A stretch of DNA of 64,000 bases, from NCBI RefSeq assembly GCF_020382885.2, contig NC_058493.1, positions 24,531,999 through 24,595,998 of the forward strand, given 5' to 3'. A program made the translations under genes and the position numbers. The notes below the pieces were generated by a model. The model worked only from the letters and a program-made list of their open reading frames with translations, was not told where the DNA came from and made no database searches. The stretch is from Scatophagus argus. Its lineage: Eukaryota > Chordata > Actinopteri > Scatophagidae. Positions within the stretch are counted from its first letter, which is position 1; each line of letters opens with the position of its first letter. This document shows positions 1-13,109 of this stretch, in pieces.

Positions 1-168
1 AAGTCTTTTCACCAGCCCAGTATGTGCATCTCTCTCGCTCTCTTAACCCTGCATTTTGACAGGGCAGCGTAAAGACGCTCTTTAATGAACCTTTAACGTG
101 CTGTTAGCTGCTGCTGCTCTCAGGTGTTGTGCCACTGTGGTCACCTAATGTAAAGCGGATGTCCACAG

Positions 169-1495
169 GGGTGCTTTGACCAGCGCATGCGGGCGTGGCA
201 GCGATGGCAGGAGGCTCAGAGCACACTCCAGAAGAAGAGGGAGGCCGAGGCCAAGCTGCTGTGGGCCAACAAGCCGGACAAACTGCAGCAGGCCAAAGAC
301 GAGATCGCTGAGGTAAGAGACGCAGTGACCACACGGCTGCTGGACCGGGCCACCAAGGTCTTTACATGAACACAGCCCACCAAAGCAGCTGTTGTAGTGT
401 TTTATGTAGTGTCATCAGTGTATGATTTCTCAAATCGCATCAGAAGCTGTATTCTTAGATAAGGACGTCCTTTAACAGGTGGCTGCAGTCTTCCTTCAGA
501 GGCAGCTGATGTGTAAAAAAAAATCTGTGAAATATCAAAGTATGAATACTTTGTTAACTGCTTTTGTTTTCCTCCTCGTGTTTCTCCTCAGTGGGAGGCG
601 AAGGTCACTCAGTACGAGAGAGATTTCGACAGGGTTGGAATGACTGTACGCAAGGAGGTTCTCAGGTTTGAGGTATGCTGAGGCAAAAGTGTTCGTGTTT
701 CAGTTGCAGATTCAGTTTTCTGCAGTGATCAGCAGAGAAAGAGCTGTTTAATGTCAAAGTGAATACTCGGATATTTGACCTTCTGGACGTGTATCTCTTT
801 TCCGTTAGTATTTTTAGTGTAAACACTTTCTGCATTAGAGTCATTGTAAAGCACCAGACATTTTAAAGGACATTTAAACGAGTAGTGAAGGAGTCTTTGC
901 ACAACAGCCAACTTTAAGTTCAGGCTGGAGCCTCAACATTGTGGACAGTAAGGGCTTTTAATAAGGTGCATCAGAGTAAAGTATTTCACTCTGACTCTGA
1001 AGACATGCTTCATGTCGACAGTAACGCACAACGACACTGCGCTCTGAATGCAGCACGTCTCAAACCGGAGGCTACAGATTGTCGGCGCGTCTGTCCCGCT
1101 GCCTTCAGATGGCTGCAGAGATTTGGGAACAGATGTGCTTCTGAGATGTCTCCTGTCACTGCAGAGTCTAGAGTCTGGACTTTGGGTCTAGACTGCAAAC
1201 CCGTTTTCCACCAAATTACCAGCAACTTGCTTTGTGCTGCCTCATTTGAGTTCAATTCAATTTCAATTCAGTTTATTTATATAGCGCCAATTCACAACAA
1301 AAGTTATCTCATGACACTTTCCAATTAGAGCAGGTCTAGACCAAACTCTTTAATTAAATTGTAAAATAGAGAGAGCCCAACATTCCCCCTTGAGCAAGCA
1401 CTTGGCGACAGTGGCGAGGAAAAACTGCCTTTTAGAAGGCAGAAACCTCGGAGCAGACCCCGGCTCAAGATGGGCGGCCATCTGCCTTGACCGGT

Positions 1496-1549
<54 letters not shown>

Positions 1550-4371
1550 AGGAGAGCGACAGAGAGAGCAAGGGAGAGAGGCAGAGGGGGTGGGGCGTGA
1601 GAGAAGGAGCACACAAGCAGAGATGCATAGCAGCAGTAATAATACCAGAAGTATCGAAATGTAGATAATGATAATGACAATGAAGTATACAGAAGGTATT
1701 ATGGTGATTTTGATAACAATGGTAGTGACAATAATGGTAGTAGCTGTACTGAGTCTTAACAGATTTAAATCAGATTATGACTAAACAGTAGTAATTGCAG
1801 TAGGTTTTGAGCAGGACGACAGCAGGACCGCAGCAGGAGGTCCAGTCATGATCGCTAGGAATCTGCGGGACAAGAAAGCACAGGGACTCCAGGGAAGAAG
1901 TTGAGTTAGTAATATGCATTAATGGGACATGAATGTGTGCAGAAGGAGAGGGAGAGGAAGAAAGAGCTCAGTGCGTCATGGGAGGGCCCCCGGCAGTCTA
2001 AGCCTATAGCAGCATAACTAGGGGCCGGCCTAGGCCAGCCCTAACTATAAGCTTTATCAAAGAGGAAAGTTTTTAGTCTACTCTTAAATATAGAGAGGGT
2101 GTCCGCCTCCCGGACCGAAACCGGAAGATGGTTCCATAGCAGAGGAGCTTGATAACTAAAGGCTCTGGTTCCCAGTCTACTTTTGAGGACTCTAGGAACC
2201 ACAAGTAGCCCTGCATTTTGGGAACGCAAAGTTCTGGTGGGATAATAGGGTACTATTAACTCTTTAAGATAGGATGGTGCCTGACCGTTCAGGGCTTTAT
2301 AAGTGAGGAGGAGAATTTTAAAATCTATCCTGAATTTTACAGGTAGCCAATGTAGAGAAGCCAGAACAGGAGAAATATGGTCTCTCATGCTGGTTCTTGT
2401 CAGTAGTCGTGCTGCAGCGTTCTGGATTAGCTGGAGAGTTTTTATGGATTTACTGGGGCAGCCTGATAGAAGGGAGTTACAGTAATCCAGTCTAGATGTA
2501 ATGAATGCATGGACTAATTTTTCTGCATCTTTCTGACTCAGGATGTGCCTAATCTTTGCGATATTTCGGAGGTGAAAGAATGCAGTCTTTGAAATATTTG
2601 CAATGTGCGAGTTAAAGGACATGTCCTGGTCAAAGATAACTCCTAGATTTCTTACAGTGGAGCTTGAGGCCACGGCTAAGCCATCTATCAATGCAATATC
2701 ACTGCATAAGTTATTTCTAAGGTGTTCGGGGCCCAGAACAATAACTTCGGTTTTGTCTGAATTGAGAAGTAGGAAGTTGCTGGTCATCCAGGTTTTTATG
2801 TCTTTAAGACATGCCTGAAGCTTGACTAGCTGATTTGTTTCATCTGGTTTCATTGATAAGTACAATTGCGTGTCATCCGCATAACAATGAAAATGTATGG
2901 AGTGTTTCCTAATAATATCACCAATGGGGAGCATATACAGGCTGAATAATATTGGCCCAAGGACAGAACCTTGGGGAACTCCATGACTAACTTTTGAGAG
3001 TGTGGACGATGTATCATGAACATGAACAAATTGAAATCGCTCTGATAAATAAGACTGAAACCAGCTTAGTGCAGTTCCTTTGATGCCAATTAGGTGTTCC
3101 AATCTGTGCAGTAATATAGAGTGGTCAATGGTGTCAAATGCAGCACTAAGGTCTAACAGTACAAGGACAGAGATAAATCCCTTGTCTGATGCCAGGAGGA
3201 GGTCATTTGTGACTTTGACCAATGCTGTTTCTGTGCTATGATGAGCTCTAAAGCCAGATTGAAAAGTTTCAAATAAGTTATTATTTTGAAGAAAGTCATA
3301 TAACTGATTGGCGACTGTTCTTTCAAGGATCTTGGAAAGAAATGGAAGGTTAGATATTGGTCTATAGTTGCTTAAAACCTCTGGATCAAGTGTGTGTTTT
3401 TTAAGGAGAGGTTTGACTACAGCTATTTTAAAGGACTGGGGTACATGGCCTGTTATCAGGGACAGATTGATCATGTCTAATAGACAGGTGATAAGTAAGG
3501 GTAAAGCTTCTTTGAGAAGTTTGGTAGGGATGGGGTCTAAGAGGCATGTTGTTGGCTTGGATGAATATATGAGTGAGTATAGCTGATGGGGATCGATAGG
3601 TGAAAAGCAGTCAAGATGAATATCTGTTTCTACTGTTGGTTCTAAGACACTAATGTTTGATGTTACATCAGGATCAGCTGAGGTCAGTAGGTGCTGAATT
3701 TTGTCTCTAATGTTTAAGATCTTGTCGTTAAAAAAGGTTATGAAGTCATCGCTGCTAAGGGTCACAGGGATACAAGTTCACTTACTTGTGCCTCTCCTGT
3801 GTGTCGTCTGCTCTGCACTGAGCACCAAAACACCCACAGATGGACAAAGCAAATTTAAAGCCCAGGAAAACCACATGACTATATTGATATTTTACGTTCC
3901 CCTGTCACACTCATCCAATTTTCATTTTCTCTTAAACGTGTTTTATGATGACCCCGACGAAGGCCACGAGCCAAAGCGGGCGGGTCTCGCGGTAAAGTTG
4001 TTTTTCTGTGAGCACCTTGGAAGTGGGCGATGTTGTGCCAGAAATCTCCACGGCTGGTTTTTCCATTGTCAAAGAACATGAGACATCACAACACTTTTGT
4101 CTTTTCAGAAAGGAAAAGCCAAGGACTTCAAGAGCCAGATAATCAAATATTTGGAGGCAATGCTGCAGTCTCAACAACGGGTAATCGGACATCTCAAATA
4201 TTACATTCAACATGCATGCGTTACTCATTATTCTATCAAAATACTGAAACATCCCGAGTTTGCACTGTGACAACACATTCTAACTTGTTTTTCATTCTTC
4301 CCTGCCTGATTGTTTTCCAGCTTATAAAGTTTTGGGAGGCTTTCCTGCCTGAGGCGAAGGCGATAGCTTAA
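169..4371 (+). CDS. snx1: Sorting nexin-1 (3' part: last four coding exons)
   Basis: The product is a retromer-associated sorting nexin acting on endosomal membranes; this part encodes the end of the C-terminal BAR domain. Four exons are seen: 169-312, 592-672, 4109-4180 and 4321-4371 (stop TAA at 4369-4371). All junctions are GT-AG and phase 0, giving 48+27+24+16 codons. The first exon is read from GGG at 169 after a CAG acceptor. The peptide holds [34 protein letters not shown] and [12 protein letters not shown], and ends [13 protein letters not shown]. The RWQEAQ and [16 protein letters not shown] stretches fit SNX1 better than SNX2, although the final [16 protein letters not shown] is SNX2-like. 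The neighbouring csnk1g1 also fits the SNX1 locus. The gene is cut by the left edge of the window, so the PX domain is missing. The 3.4-kb intron 673-4108 carries an antisense LINE. Confidence 0.9.
1246..3785 (-). mobile_element. 5'-truncated L2-clade LINE, antisense in snx1 intron
   Basis: A minus-strand open frame from 3765 to 2041 (574 codons, no stop) encodes the reverse transcriptase and C-terminal part of a non-LTR retrotransposon. Visible RT motifs are [38 protein letters not shown] (motif A Asp), [11 protein letters not shown] and [11 protein letters not shown] (catalytic YADD). The N-terminal endonuclease is missing: the frame is closed by an in-frame TGA just upstream, near 3785, which fits 5' truncation on insertion. 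A roughly 790-bp 3' UTR follows (2040-1246), with the teleost L2-type block coding-strand GTTTTTCCTCGCCACTGTCG and a tail of TTGAATTGAA-type repeats. A (GA)n microsatellite sits inside this UTR. The orientation opposite to snx1 is the one usually tolerated in introns. The clade call is from motif pattern only. Confidence 0.88.
1501..1548. repeat. (GA)24 microsatellite
   Basis: A pure GA run on the + strand inside the 3' UTR of the antisense L2-like LINE. Serine/leucine-rich open frames across it are artefacts of the repeat. Confidence 0.95.
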
Positions 4372-5555
4372 TGAAGTGGGAGACTTTTTAAAGACCCCGA
4401 CTGCCTTTTTTGAACACTTTACCTCTTGACCCAGAAACTGAGAGGACAATATTGAAACACACAAGAAACTTCCATCCATTTTTTTTTTTTTTTTGCTTTT
4501 GTCTTTTCAATAATAAGAATAATAATTAATCTCTTTTCTTGGACATTTCTTTGATATAATAAGCTGCCACATTTATGCATTTCTTTGGCATAATACCTTG
4601 TTTATGTTCTTGACTTAAAGATGGTATGAAGCAGGAATCCTACAGAGATTAACTGTAGTGTTTGTACAAACCCACTGTCTGTCAGTGGGGTATATGTTTC
4701 TTCCTGAAACCAGTAAGTGTTGACACTGAGGTCCAGGCCTCGACTAACTTTTCTATAGTTTACATTAGCAGGTAGACGTATGTAAGTCATTCCATTCTCT
4801 AACAACTTCTGCTGATGGATGCATGTCAGATGATGTTTTGATGCACTAAAATGCATCATGTTGGGGTGGCGGGGGGGGGACAAGCTGTTATTTAATGAAA
4901 TACCACTATTGATGGCCGAGGTCATTTACCAGGAGTATTAGCACATTGTTACAATGTGTCTCACAGTTAACGTTAGATCATAGAAATCGTATTAAAAGTC
5001 GGATTTTTACGAGGTTGTACGTGCTTGTCGGAGTTGTTACAAACAGATAAGTGAGGTGTGTCCGTCCAGGCAATGCAGTCGCTTCTTTGTTGGTATTTTT
5101 TCCAACAATGTATTTGATAGAGTCGTTTTTATTATATTAATCCATTTCTTCCACAACAGTTTTAAGTATTTAGATTTCTTGCGTCGAAGACTGAGGCCCA
5201 AAAAAACTCATTTGAAAGTGCTGCAGAGATTGTTTACTTCCTGTGTAAATGACTGTTGACATGTATGTACACGTGTACAGTACTTGAACTGAATCATACA
5301 GCTTCTGTCTGATAATTAGGTACTATGCTTTTTTTTGTTTTGTTTTAATACATTTTAACAATGACAGAAAGGCACAGACATTCAAGTTATCCGGTCCTCA
5401 TTTTATTATTCAGCATTTGTAAGTGTAGTTTCACTGTCATGTCATATTTACGTAAGAATGTGCTTTATTTTTGTAACCACTTTGCATTAGCACACATTTC
5501 CTGGAGATGCTATACAGGTAGATGTACAAAATAAATATGATTGGTTAAGTTTTGG
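4372..5555 (+). other. snx1: 3' UTR of snx1 with polyadenylation signal
   Basis: About 1.2 kb of AT-rich non-coding sequence follows the stop codon. The best AATAAA hexamer is at 5530-5535 and is followed by a T/G-rich stretch (TTGGTTAAGTTTTGGGTTCTG), so cleavage near 5550 is likely. No open reading frame of interest was seen. Confidence 0.65.
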
Positions 5556-6530
5556 GTTCTGTCTCAGTGTTTTGTTATTTCAGTTTATTTCGTGGATGAA
5601 TTATGGACCGACGGGCCCCTGAGCCTGAAGGCCCTCGTGTGTTTGCAGCCATTTTGTGTCTTCTCCAGAAACATCGTGAACATCCCTGAAGTTCAAATCT
5701 GAAACCCGTGTTTTCAACATTTTCTGAAAAATAATAATTTGGTCTTTTACAACTGGATGACTACATCTGCTGATGAGGTTATGGTGTTACCAAACAGACT
5801 TCAAGGTTCATCTGCTGTTTCTCAGGTGAAAAATGAACTTTAAAGCTTAATTGCTGCAAATGATGGCAGGATATTCAAGATACCAGCAATCAGAAGAAAC
5901 AAAGACAAGACGTGTAAATAATTTAGGGCCGCAACTAACGATTGTTTTTATTACCAATTCAACAAGTGTTTTCTCAATCCTTTGGTCTTTAAGATGCCAG
6001 AAAATAGTGAGAAAAACTTTCCACCGTTTCCTAAAGCTCATCGTCCTACAGACTGTTCCACCTTTTTGCTTATTATTCATTTATCAAAGTATCTGCAAAA
6101 GAATCTTTTAATGGTCAGTACTGTCCGTTTGTGTTTGTATTGTAACACTGCAGCATTTACAGTCTGGCCTTGTTTAAACTTTACCTACTGGCGAGTGACT
6201 AGACGTTAAGATTGCCATCAAAATGTCTAAATTAACACTCCTGCTTCCTCGTCCCTTGCTTAATGTCCTCAGTATGACGGGTCTGCACCGCTTGTGTCAA
6301 AACGATTCGGATCAGATCCACTAAATGTTATTCTGACCTTATTAAGACCCTTTAAGAATAAAAGTTTTTAACTGCCAAGCCTGCACTTTGCCACCAACTG
6401 TCATCCAGGTGTGTTTTAAAATTTATTTTTTAAAAGTATGTCAACATACAATTATATTAGATGTCTAACGGCCTAATTATGGTTAATGAGCCTGAATCAG
6501 CCTGACCTGGAAGTGAGCGACGTGAAGCGG
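5556..6530. other. Intergenic region snx1-csnk1g1
   Basis: About 1 kb without a gene. It holds a possible decayed hAT-like repeat (5923-6115) and otherwise AT-rich sequence. It ends in the CpG-richer csnk1g1 promoter region. Confidence 0.6.
5923..6115. repeat. Possible decayed hAT-like non-autonomous element
   Basis: It begins TAGGGCCGCAACTAACGATT and contains a stretch on the pattern TTTGGTCTTTAAGATGCCAG followed by AAATAGTGAG. This resembles a dispersed teleost repeat with TAGGGCTGCAACTAACGATTA-type ends. The matching far end is not clear here. The call is from memory of the repeat's pattern, so confidence is low. Confidence 0.35.
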
Positions 6531-6758
6531 GCGGTGCCGTTTTTCTACATCCGGTGCGTTCGAACCTTTCACGAGCAGCGAAGACAGACAAACAGCGAAG
6601 AATGGAGACGGCTGCTAACGATACTCCGCCGTTAGCGTGAAACATCAGTAACAACTAGTAACACCGAAAACCTTACATTAAGCTCGGGGCATTCGTGTAC
6701 ATTTGGCGTGACAAATACACGAGCCGTGTCCCGAGCTTCTGGATTTATCACAACGAAG
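6519..6758 (+). promoter_or_regulatory. csnk1g1: csnk1g1 promoter and non-coding exon 1
   Basis: A locally CpG-richer stretch holds GAAGCGGGCGGTGCCG (GC-box-like) and CATCCGGTGCG (ETS-like), and ends with a strong donor AACGAAG|GTGAGT at 6758/6759. The next in-phase splice acceptor for the gene is at 12865, so this is taken as the 5' UTR exon of csnk1g1. The exact transcription start is not visible. The only ATG here (6602) opens a short upstream frame ending TAG at 6635-6637. Confidence 0.6.
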
Positions 6759-9700
6759 GTGAGTCAGTTCTTGTTTGTTTGCGATGAGCTAGCAAGCCAA
6801 CATTTGATAGGAGGCTTTTAGGTTGTTAGCTAACGTTAATATTTTCATTGCTAGCGGGGCTAATTTCCTTGTTGCGCTCGGTCCAGCTGTCACCTAGCCA
6901 TCAGTAGGTGTTAGCTAAGGCGCCAGTCGCGTTGATCAAGCAATAAATCCAGCTGCTTTAATTGTTGTCCATTTACTAATCCAGTGTTATGATATATGAG
7001 GAAATAATTGCATCGCGGTAATGTTTTAAACCAGACCAGCCATGGCTAAATAATGTTGGCTAGCGTTAGCTTTGTGGCTGGCAAGTCAGATTTTATGTTG
7101 GCAAGCTGGAAAGCTAACCTGGCTAACGTTTAGTTCGCTTACTAGTCGATGTAACCGCCACTAATGTTAGACTGCCCAGGCAGGCTTTGTCCACGAAACG
7201 TTGGCGTAAAACTGCCAGCTCGCTTCCTTGTTTTGATCAAACCAGAGGCCTGCTTACAAAGGATCGATCATCTTTATGTTACCCTCAGCTGCCTCTGCCC
7301 AGCAGCCCCCCACATATAAAATATTATTAATGCCTCTCAGTGCAAGGTAAGGAAGGCAAAGACAGGATGGCTCAGAATATAAAATGTGCGGATTTTAACC
7401 AAGGCCCTTCCTCAGACCGGTCACTGTGGGTACAGTTGTGTTGAAGCATGTAGCTAACTGTTGCAAGCTTTATTTTGCCAGGTGCAGATGTTAGGAGTAT
7501 TTCTTAACTAATGAGCAAATTTCCTCTGCTCATGGCCAAAACGCGTAGATACAGTACATCTCAGTGTGTGTGTGTGTGTGTAGCCTTGTTTGACTGCATA
7601 GGAGGCTTAGTACTGAATCAATAGAGTATGGCTGTATTCAGTTACTCTCCATCTAGTAAAAATAATTGATTAGCTACAACATTTTCCACCGAATAACACC
7701 GTGGCATGCTTCAAGAGAGCAGTTCAAGCCAGTCCTGAAGTTGCCATTTTGTTGAAATACGGTAGCTATACATTACCAGCTGGACATGTGCCCAAACTAG
7801 GGCTGTGTGGATCAGTGATGGATTATTGCTGGCATCTGTTTAAAAGGGGCCAAAATTCTTCTTGATTCGTCTAATCTGTTTGGAAGAGTCAAAAATGCCA
7901 GAATAAAATAGTTTCTGCGTTGCATTTATTCAAAAGGTCACGATGGACGCTTCAGTAAATGCAGCCTAAACAAACTCACTGTTTACTGGCTCCTGTTTAG
8001 GAAAACCTGCAAGTAGAAAGTTGTGTCAGTACATCTGCATTTCATTCATGCGTATACAGAATGCTTGAGATTTCTTCTGTAAAGCATAGATCAGCTAGAA
8101 GTTGTCTTTACGAAATGGGAAATTAATTTGTGGTGGGAAAAATTAGGTCAGTATCATGGATGTTTTTGCACACAACAGCCATTTGTTTGTTTGTTTTTTG
8201 TTGTTGTTCTCTGTGAATTGACAGAGAACTATGGATCATCTAAATTCCCTCCAGTTGTGGTTCATTCGAGCTGGCTTTAAGCAGAGAGGCAGCTGTTGGC
8301 TGGCACTGCCACAGTAGGAGTCTGAACTATTGGCAGACCCCCCTCTCAGGCTGATCTTTCCACTGAAGGTTAATCACTGCACTCGGAACCTTTATGTTTC
8401 TGTAAAAAGTGAAAGATGTGAACTGATTAGTCATTTTTAATAGATGCTAATCAGCTAGACGTGTCTTAGTTTCTATAGATACTTTGACATGCAAATCTGT
8501 GGTCTTTAATCAAGGGTTTTGGAGTCTTGAATGCCACCATAGTATGACATTGAAGGAAATATACAAGTGCATACTGCTGGATTTCAAAACTAGCTATTAA
8601 CCAATTACACCAGCTTCCCTGAAATGTTACGTTTTTTGGGGGGGTTTTGCCAGCGTCATCAAACAAACTTTTTTGTCACTTTTCTGTCAGCCTGCCGTTC
8701 TGGTTTTGTGCCCGTGACTATACAGTAAACAGTTTTGTTTAATGTGTATGTTTTCATACTTCTCCACGCTTCAGTGGGATATTATAACAGCGTCATGGAA
8801 ATAATACTGTCATAATGCCTTGTTTATTTATTTCTGCAACGCCACATTTCCTGCCTCATCATTTTCAGACAGACTAGAACTACGAAAGAAAAAAAGTCTG
8901 ATCCATTTTTTCAGCTAACAGAATATTGGTGATGACACAGATGTGAGATCAGCAGAAATTACTGTCTGTAGTCTCGGCTTTCAAGAGCATCTTCAGTAAT
9001 ATGACACATCTCTGTTTCACGTAGAATGAGCTACAATCAGAAGTGTGAAGCAAAGTGATATGCTCATGGTAGAGAAAGGCAGCTTGACTTGAACAGAATG
9101 GCATTGTTTATGTCCGCTCGTGCACGGGGAGGTTAGCTGATCCGTTCATTTATGGCTGCGTTGTTTTTCAGCAAGCAAGATGAGTGTGAATCCAATATAT
9201 AAAATGTAGTAATTGAAAACCTTAGTGTGTGTCTTTGCATTTAGTGTAAAATAGGTTAATTAGTCAATGCAGTAAACATGTTAATATTCGTTAAGTGCTG
9301 ACACAAGCCGAGCCAGCGTCACATTAAACGTCATGCAAATGAGCACTATATCAAGCATCAGGCTGTGCTGTCATTAATCTATAACACATCAAACAGGCAG
9401 CCACGTTTACTGCTTATCTACTTTAGTCCAGCACAAAACTAAAGCTCCTTTGAAACTCCACTATGACATTCAAAACACACAGCGTCAACTGAACATTACA
9501 TCAGCATTTCTCCAACACGCTCGTCAGCCCAATTTTTGCCTTTTTGTGTCACCTGGAGGAATATGGGAGTCAGGAGTCATTCAAGACTCCCGGTAGCCAT
9601 GCAGCTCCAACAGTATGCAGTACTTTTATGCCTGCACATCGCTCACACCGGGGAGTTTTAATACGACACCTGAACCAGAGTAGAAAGGAAACGTTCTTTG

Positions 9701-12700
9701 AATGTATGTACACAATTTGACCACACTGGGTGAAGGCAACAGAACACATTTTAAGCAAGGCAGACAAAGCCAGCATCTACCATAATATTTATTTGCAGTG
9801 CAGTTTTCAATTACTGTTGAATTGTTGGAGCAGATCAGCGAAGAAAGAGGGCGATAAGCTGAATCTTTGATGGGATTTGGCTTTACAAAATCCTTTCATG
9901 TCTTGTCCTTCTGAGAAATTAAATTACTTTTATTGGATGCCAAAAGGTGTGTATCGTCAGAGTCTTTTATCAGGAGACGTGGAAACTCCTCAGGGATTAA
10001 AGGCCAGGGATTCCCCACGTTACATCAAAACTGAAGAAGCCAGTCATATAGATCACAGATATTATCTGTTCTACTGTAACGTCTGTGCAGTATTATAAAT
10101 TGCAGTTTTATGTAATTGCCCCACAGTGTGTTATTTTGTAAATCTTTTGTGTACACACACACACAAGGTGAACAAAACTCAAGGGATACCAAAACGCTGC
10201 TACGTCCATCAACACATCTAATAGTTTCAGCTGAAATTGAACATTTATGGTTGTGATAGTTACTGTGGGGCTTTTATATTGGATTGCATTAAATTCTCTA
10301 GCTGTCAGCTGTTACTTTGTCCACCGCTTGTACGATAAATGAAACAAGATTTCATGGTGACGTGCGTGTGCCAGTGAGCGTGTGATGATAAAAGAGGAAA
10401 CGATGCAGAAGTAGACGCATGATACTTACTGGTTCATTACAGTACGTAGTGTGTTTCATCTCGGTAATTAAAGGTTGCACATGTTTTGCTCCCCCTCATG
10501 AAGTGTAGTTTTGGTGCAATATATAGAACGAGTAAAGCTTTTATCCCACTTCTGTGTTTATTTTTTCCATCCTAATCCTCAGCTCAGGCTTGTCTGAACA
10601 TGTTTAAAACACACTGTGGCACAATGTGGTAACGTCATCTTACTGGTAAAGCAAACGAAAAGTGCGTAAAATGAGCAAAGAAACTGTGCATTCGGTTCTA
10701 AAAACATGTTGTCCTTTCAGTTTACACCCGGTACAAAGTCAGTCAGCTTCCTGTCTCATGCACTGTGCAGGTCAGCATCAGCAAATGGCTCTCTGAATGT
10801 AATTTGAAGGCATCTTTTGAAACGTTTTGAAACGTTTATAACAACCATAACAATAGTCAGCCAGCTGCACTGAGCAGAAATAACAAATGTCCAACAATGT
10901 GCCAACCCAGTGTCTCTCATCCTTGAACAAATGTCCATACTCAAATATAGTTACACATTACAATCTCATTCAGTCTTCAGTGTAAGCTTAATGTTGTAGA
11001 GACAGCTTGAAGAAACTGAGCGCTCAAAGCTCTGTTTAGCAGTATTACAAGGTCAGGTACAACTTTGTGGTTCAGGGGTGATGTGTATACAGCCACAGCT
11101 GCAGTCGGGACTCTTAAGGTGAACAGCAGCGACCAGCAAATCAGCGATTGTCTGGTAAGGATGGGCTGAGCACAGGTTGAGCGTGTGTTTGTTATCCACT
11201 GTCTTCAATCAGGAGAAACGCCGAGCCGAGCTAATCTAAACGCCTGTGGATCAGAGTGGCCTACAAATGATCTTTTGTACAGTGGAAACAGTTAGAGCTC
11301 TCCATTGGTCTTCGCAAACCTGTTTTATAGCCATGTTGTTCTGTTCCTGGCTTTATGTAATAGCAACAGTGCACAGTTGCCCTTGAGAGCAAACTAGCTG
11401 TCTTTGATGCTGAGATCTGTGCAGGCAATACTGAGCATGAGTCATCCGGAAGCCCACACACAAATACTTTTCAGCTGCAGCCTTTTCCATGCTGAGGAAT
11501 TCCAGTATTGTCATGAAAGCATTAGTAGCTGTTGTTTTTTTTTTATTCAAAACATAAAATGTTGTTTTTCAGCAGTATTTTTTTAAATATATTTTTTGGG
11601 CTAAATAACCAGTGGAAGTGGTTATGGCTTTCATTTACAGTCAACATTTTCTTCAGCTTCAGTAGACTTTATCTTGCTGAAGATGGGTAATGAAATAGGA
11701 AGTCCGTAAAGAGGCCTGTTGATAAACATCATACGTCTTAACGATTTCTGAATCATACACCAGACTTCCCTTATTTCTTAAATCACATAATTTAATATTT
11801 GAATAATTCTTGTTAGAAGGTGGTAGGTTGCACCAAAGATTATTTTGCTGAGCACAAAATCAGACCAGTGCCCGTCCAGTTAAGCTTCCATGTCCTTGCG
11901 AGGAGACGTAGCTTTATATAATTGTTTACATAATATTCCCTGCTGACATTGTCTGCCGGGCTATAGCTGTGGGTGGTGGAGAGTTTTAGATGCCTTCATG
12001 ATCAAAAACTATGACTTAAGGTTTGTGTTGATGCTCAAACTGCTTGCTGTGTTTTCTGTGACTACTGTGACTTGATGATTATCTGTTCAGGCCCGCAGCT
12101 CTGTTACAGTAAGTCGGTCTCGTCCTCATTTAGCGTCGGCTGCGTGTAAACACAAATTTTAAAGCTGTAGTGACTCATGAGCTTCTAGAAATGAGTTAAA
12201 TATGCCATCATACACTAAAGGTAAATTTAGAAATTGTTAAAATGTGTTTGAAAAACTGTACTGGTTACGTGGGACTTCATACATGGTCCTGATTATCCAT
12301 TTCAACACAAGAAACGTTTTGTAAGAGTTAAGATCAGCAAATGGAGCCTTTTCTCTGTTCTTAAAATGAAATGTCGAGCACAGAGGGTGTGCAGTGTGAC
12401 TGCACCACTGTGCCTCCCTGTCTGAACAGCACATGTGCCCCCCAACTGAACTCTGCTGGATGTGCTGCTCTTTCCTCGTTTTATTCGACATTGTTTTTTT
12501 ACACGTAATGTATCGGCGAAAGATAAATATCTCCTGTACTCCTGCCATCGTCCTCAACCAAAGCACTTGATTATTACTGAATATTTTCAGCCCAATTCAA
12601 TGCCAACTTCTGATTTGTGTTACGTACTTAACTGTTTTCATGCTTGTAGGAGCTACGAAGATTTTTGTACACTTGTGTTTTTTTTGTTCCAGAAGAAGCT

Positions 12701-12865
12701 CACTGTAAAAGATCAGCCTGCATCTCGCAGTGTTCTTCAATGTTTATTTGGGGGGGATTTTGTCAGATAAACATGGGAACATTTCCTTAGAACCACAATA
12801 GCATGTGCCCTGTGGAAAGTTAATGTCTTCTCTCTTTGTCATGTGTTTTATTGTGTTTGTTGCAG
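6759..12865 (+). other. csnk1g1: csnk1g1 intron 1
   Basis: A 6.1-kb AT-rich intron. It contains short TG/CA runs (about 7563-7580 and 10153-10164) and no convincing coding exon, RNA gene or intact transposon. Short open frames in it lack splice sites and family resemblance. Confidence 0.6.
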
Positions 12866-13109
12866 GTCACCCACCTTCTCCCTGCTGTGACAAATGTTGA
12901 GAGCAGAGATCAGCCTGTTCCACGACTGTTAGAGGTGACGGGGTGAGGACGGGAAGGAGTGTCGGTTAGCTGTGCCAGCTTTTGTCTCATGAGAGTGACT
13001 GTGCCATTCAGGCACCGTCAGTGACCAGGGCTGTGGCTGTGGTGGGCCCGGCCCAGGAGGCCTCTTTGTACATCACTCCTGGCTCCTGCTGACCTGTGCT
13101 GCTCACACC
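12866..13109 (+). other. csnk1g1: 5' UTR part of csnk1g1 exon 2
   Basis: The acceptor TTTGTTGCAG ends at 12865. The following 244 nt lead without an in-frame coding frame into ATG 13110. Upstream ATGs at 12894 and 12989 lie in this leader, each closed by a stop within a few codons. Confidence 0.75.

Noticed and set aside
1325..1680. Leu/Ser-rich ORFs on the minus strand
   Set aside because: They are translations of the (GA)n microsatellite and LINE 3' UTR.
2041..3765. 574-codon minus-strand ORF as a host gene
   Set aside because: It carries non-LTR reverse transcriptase motifs and an L2-type 3' UTR, so it is a retrotransposon.
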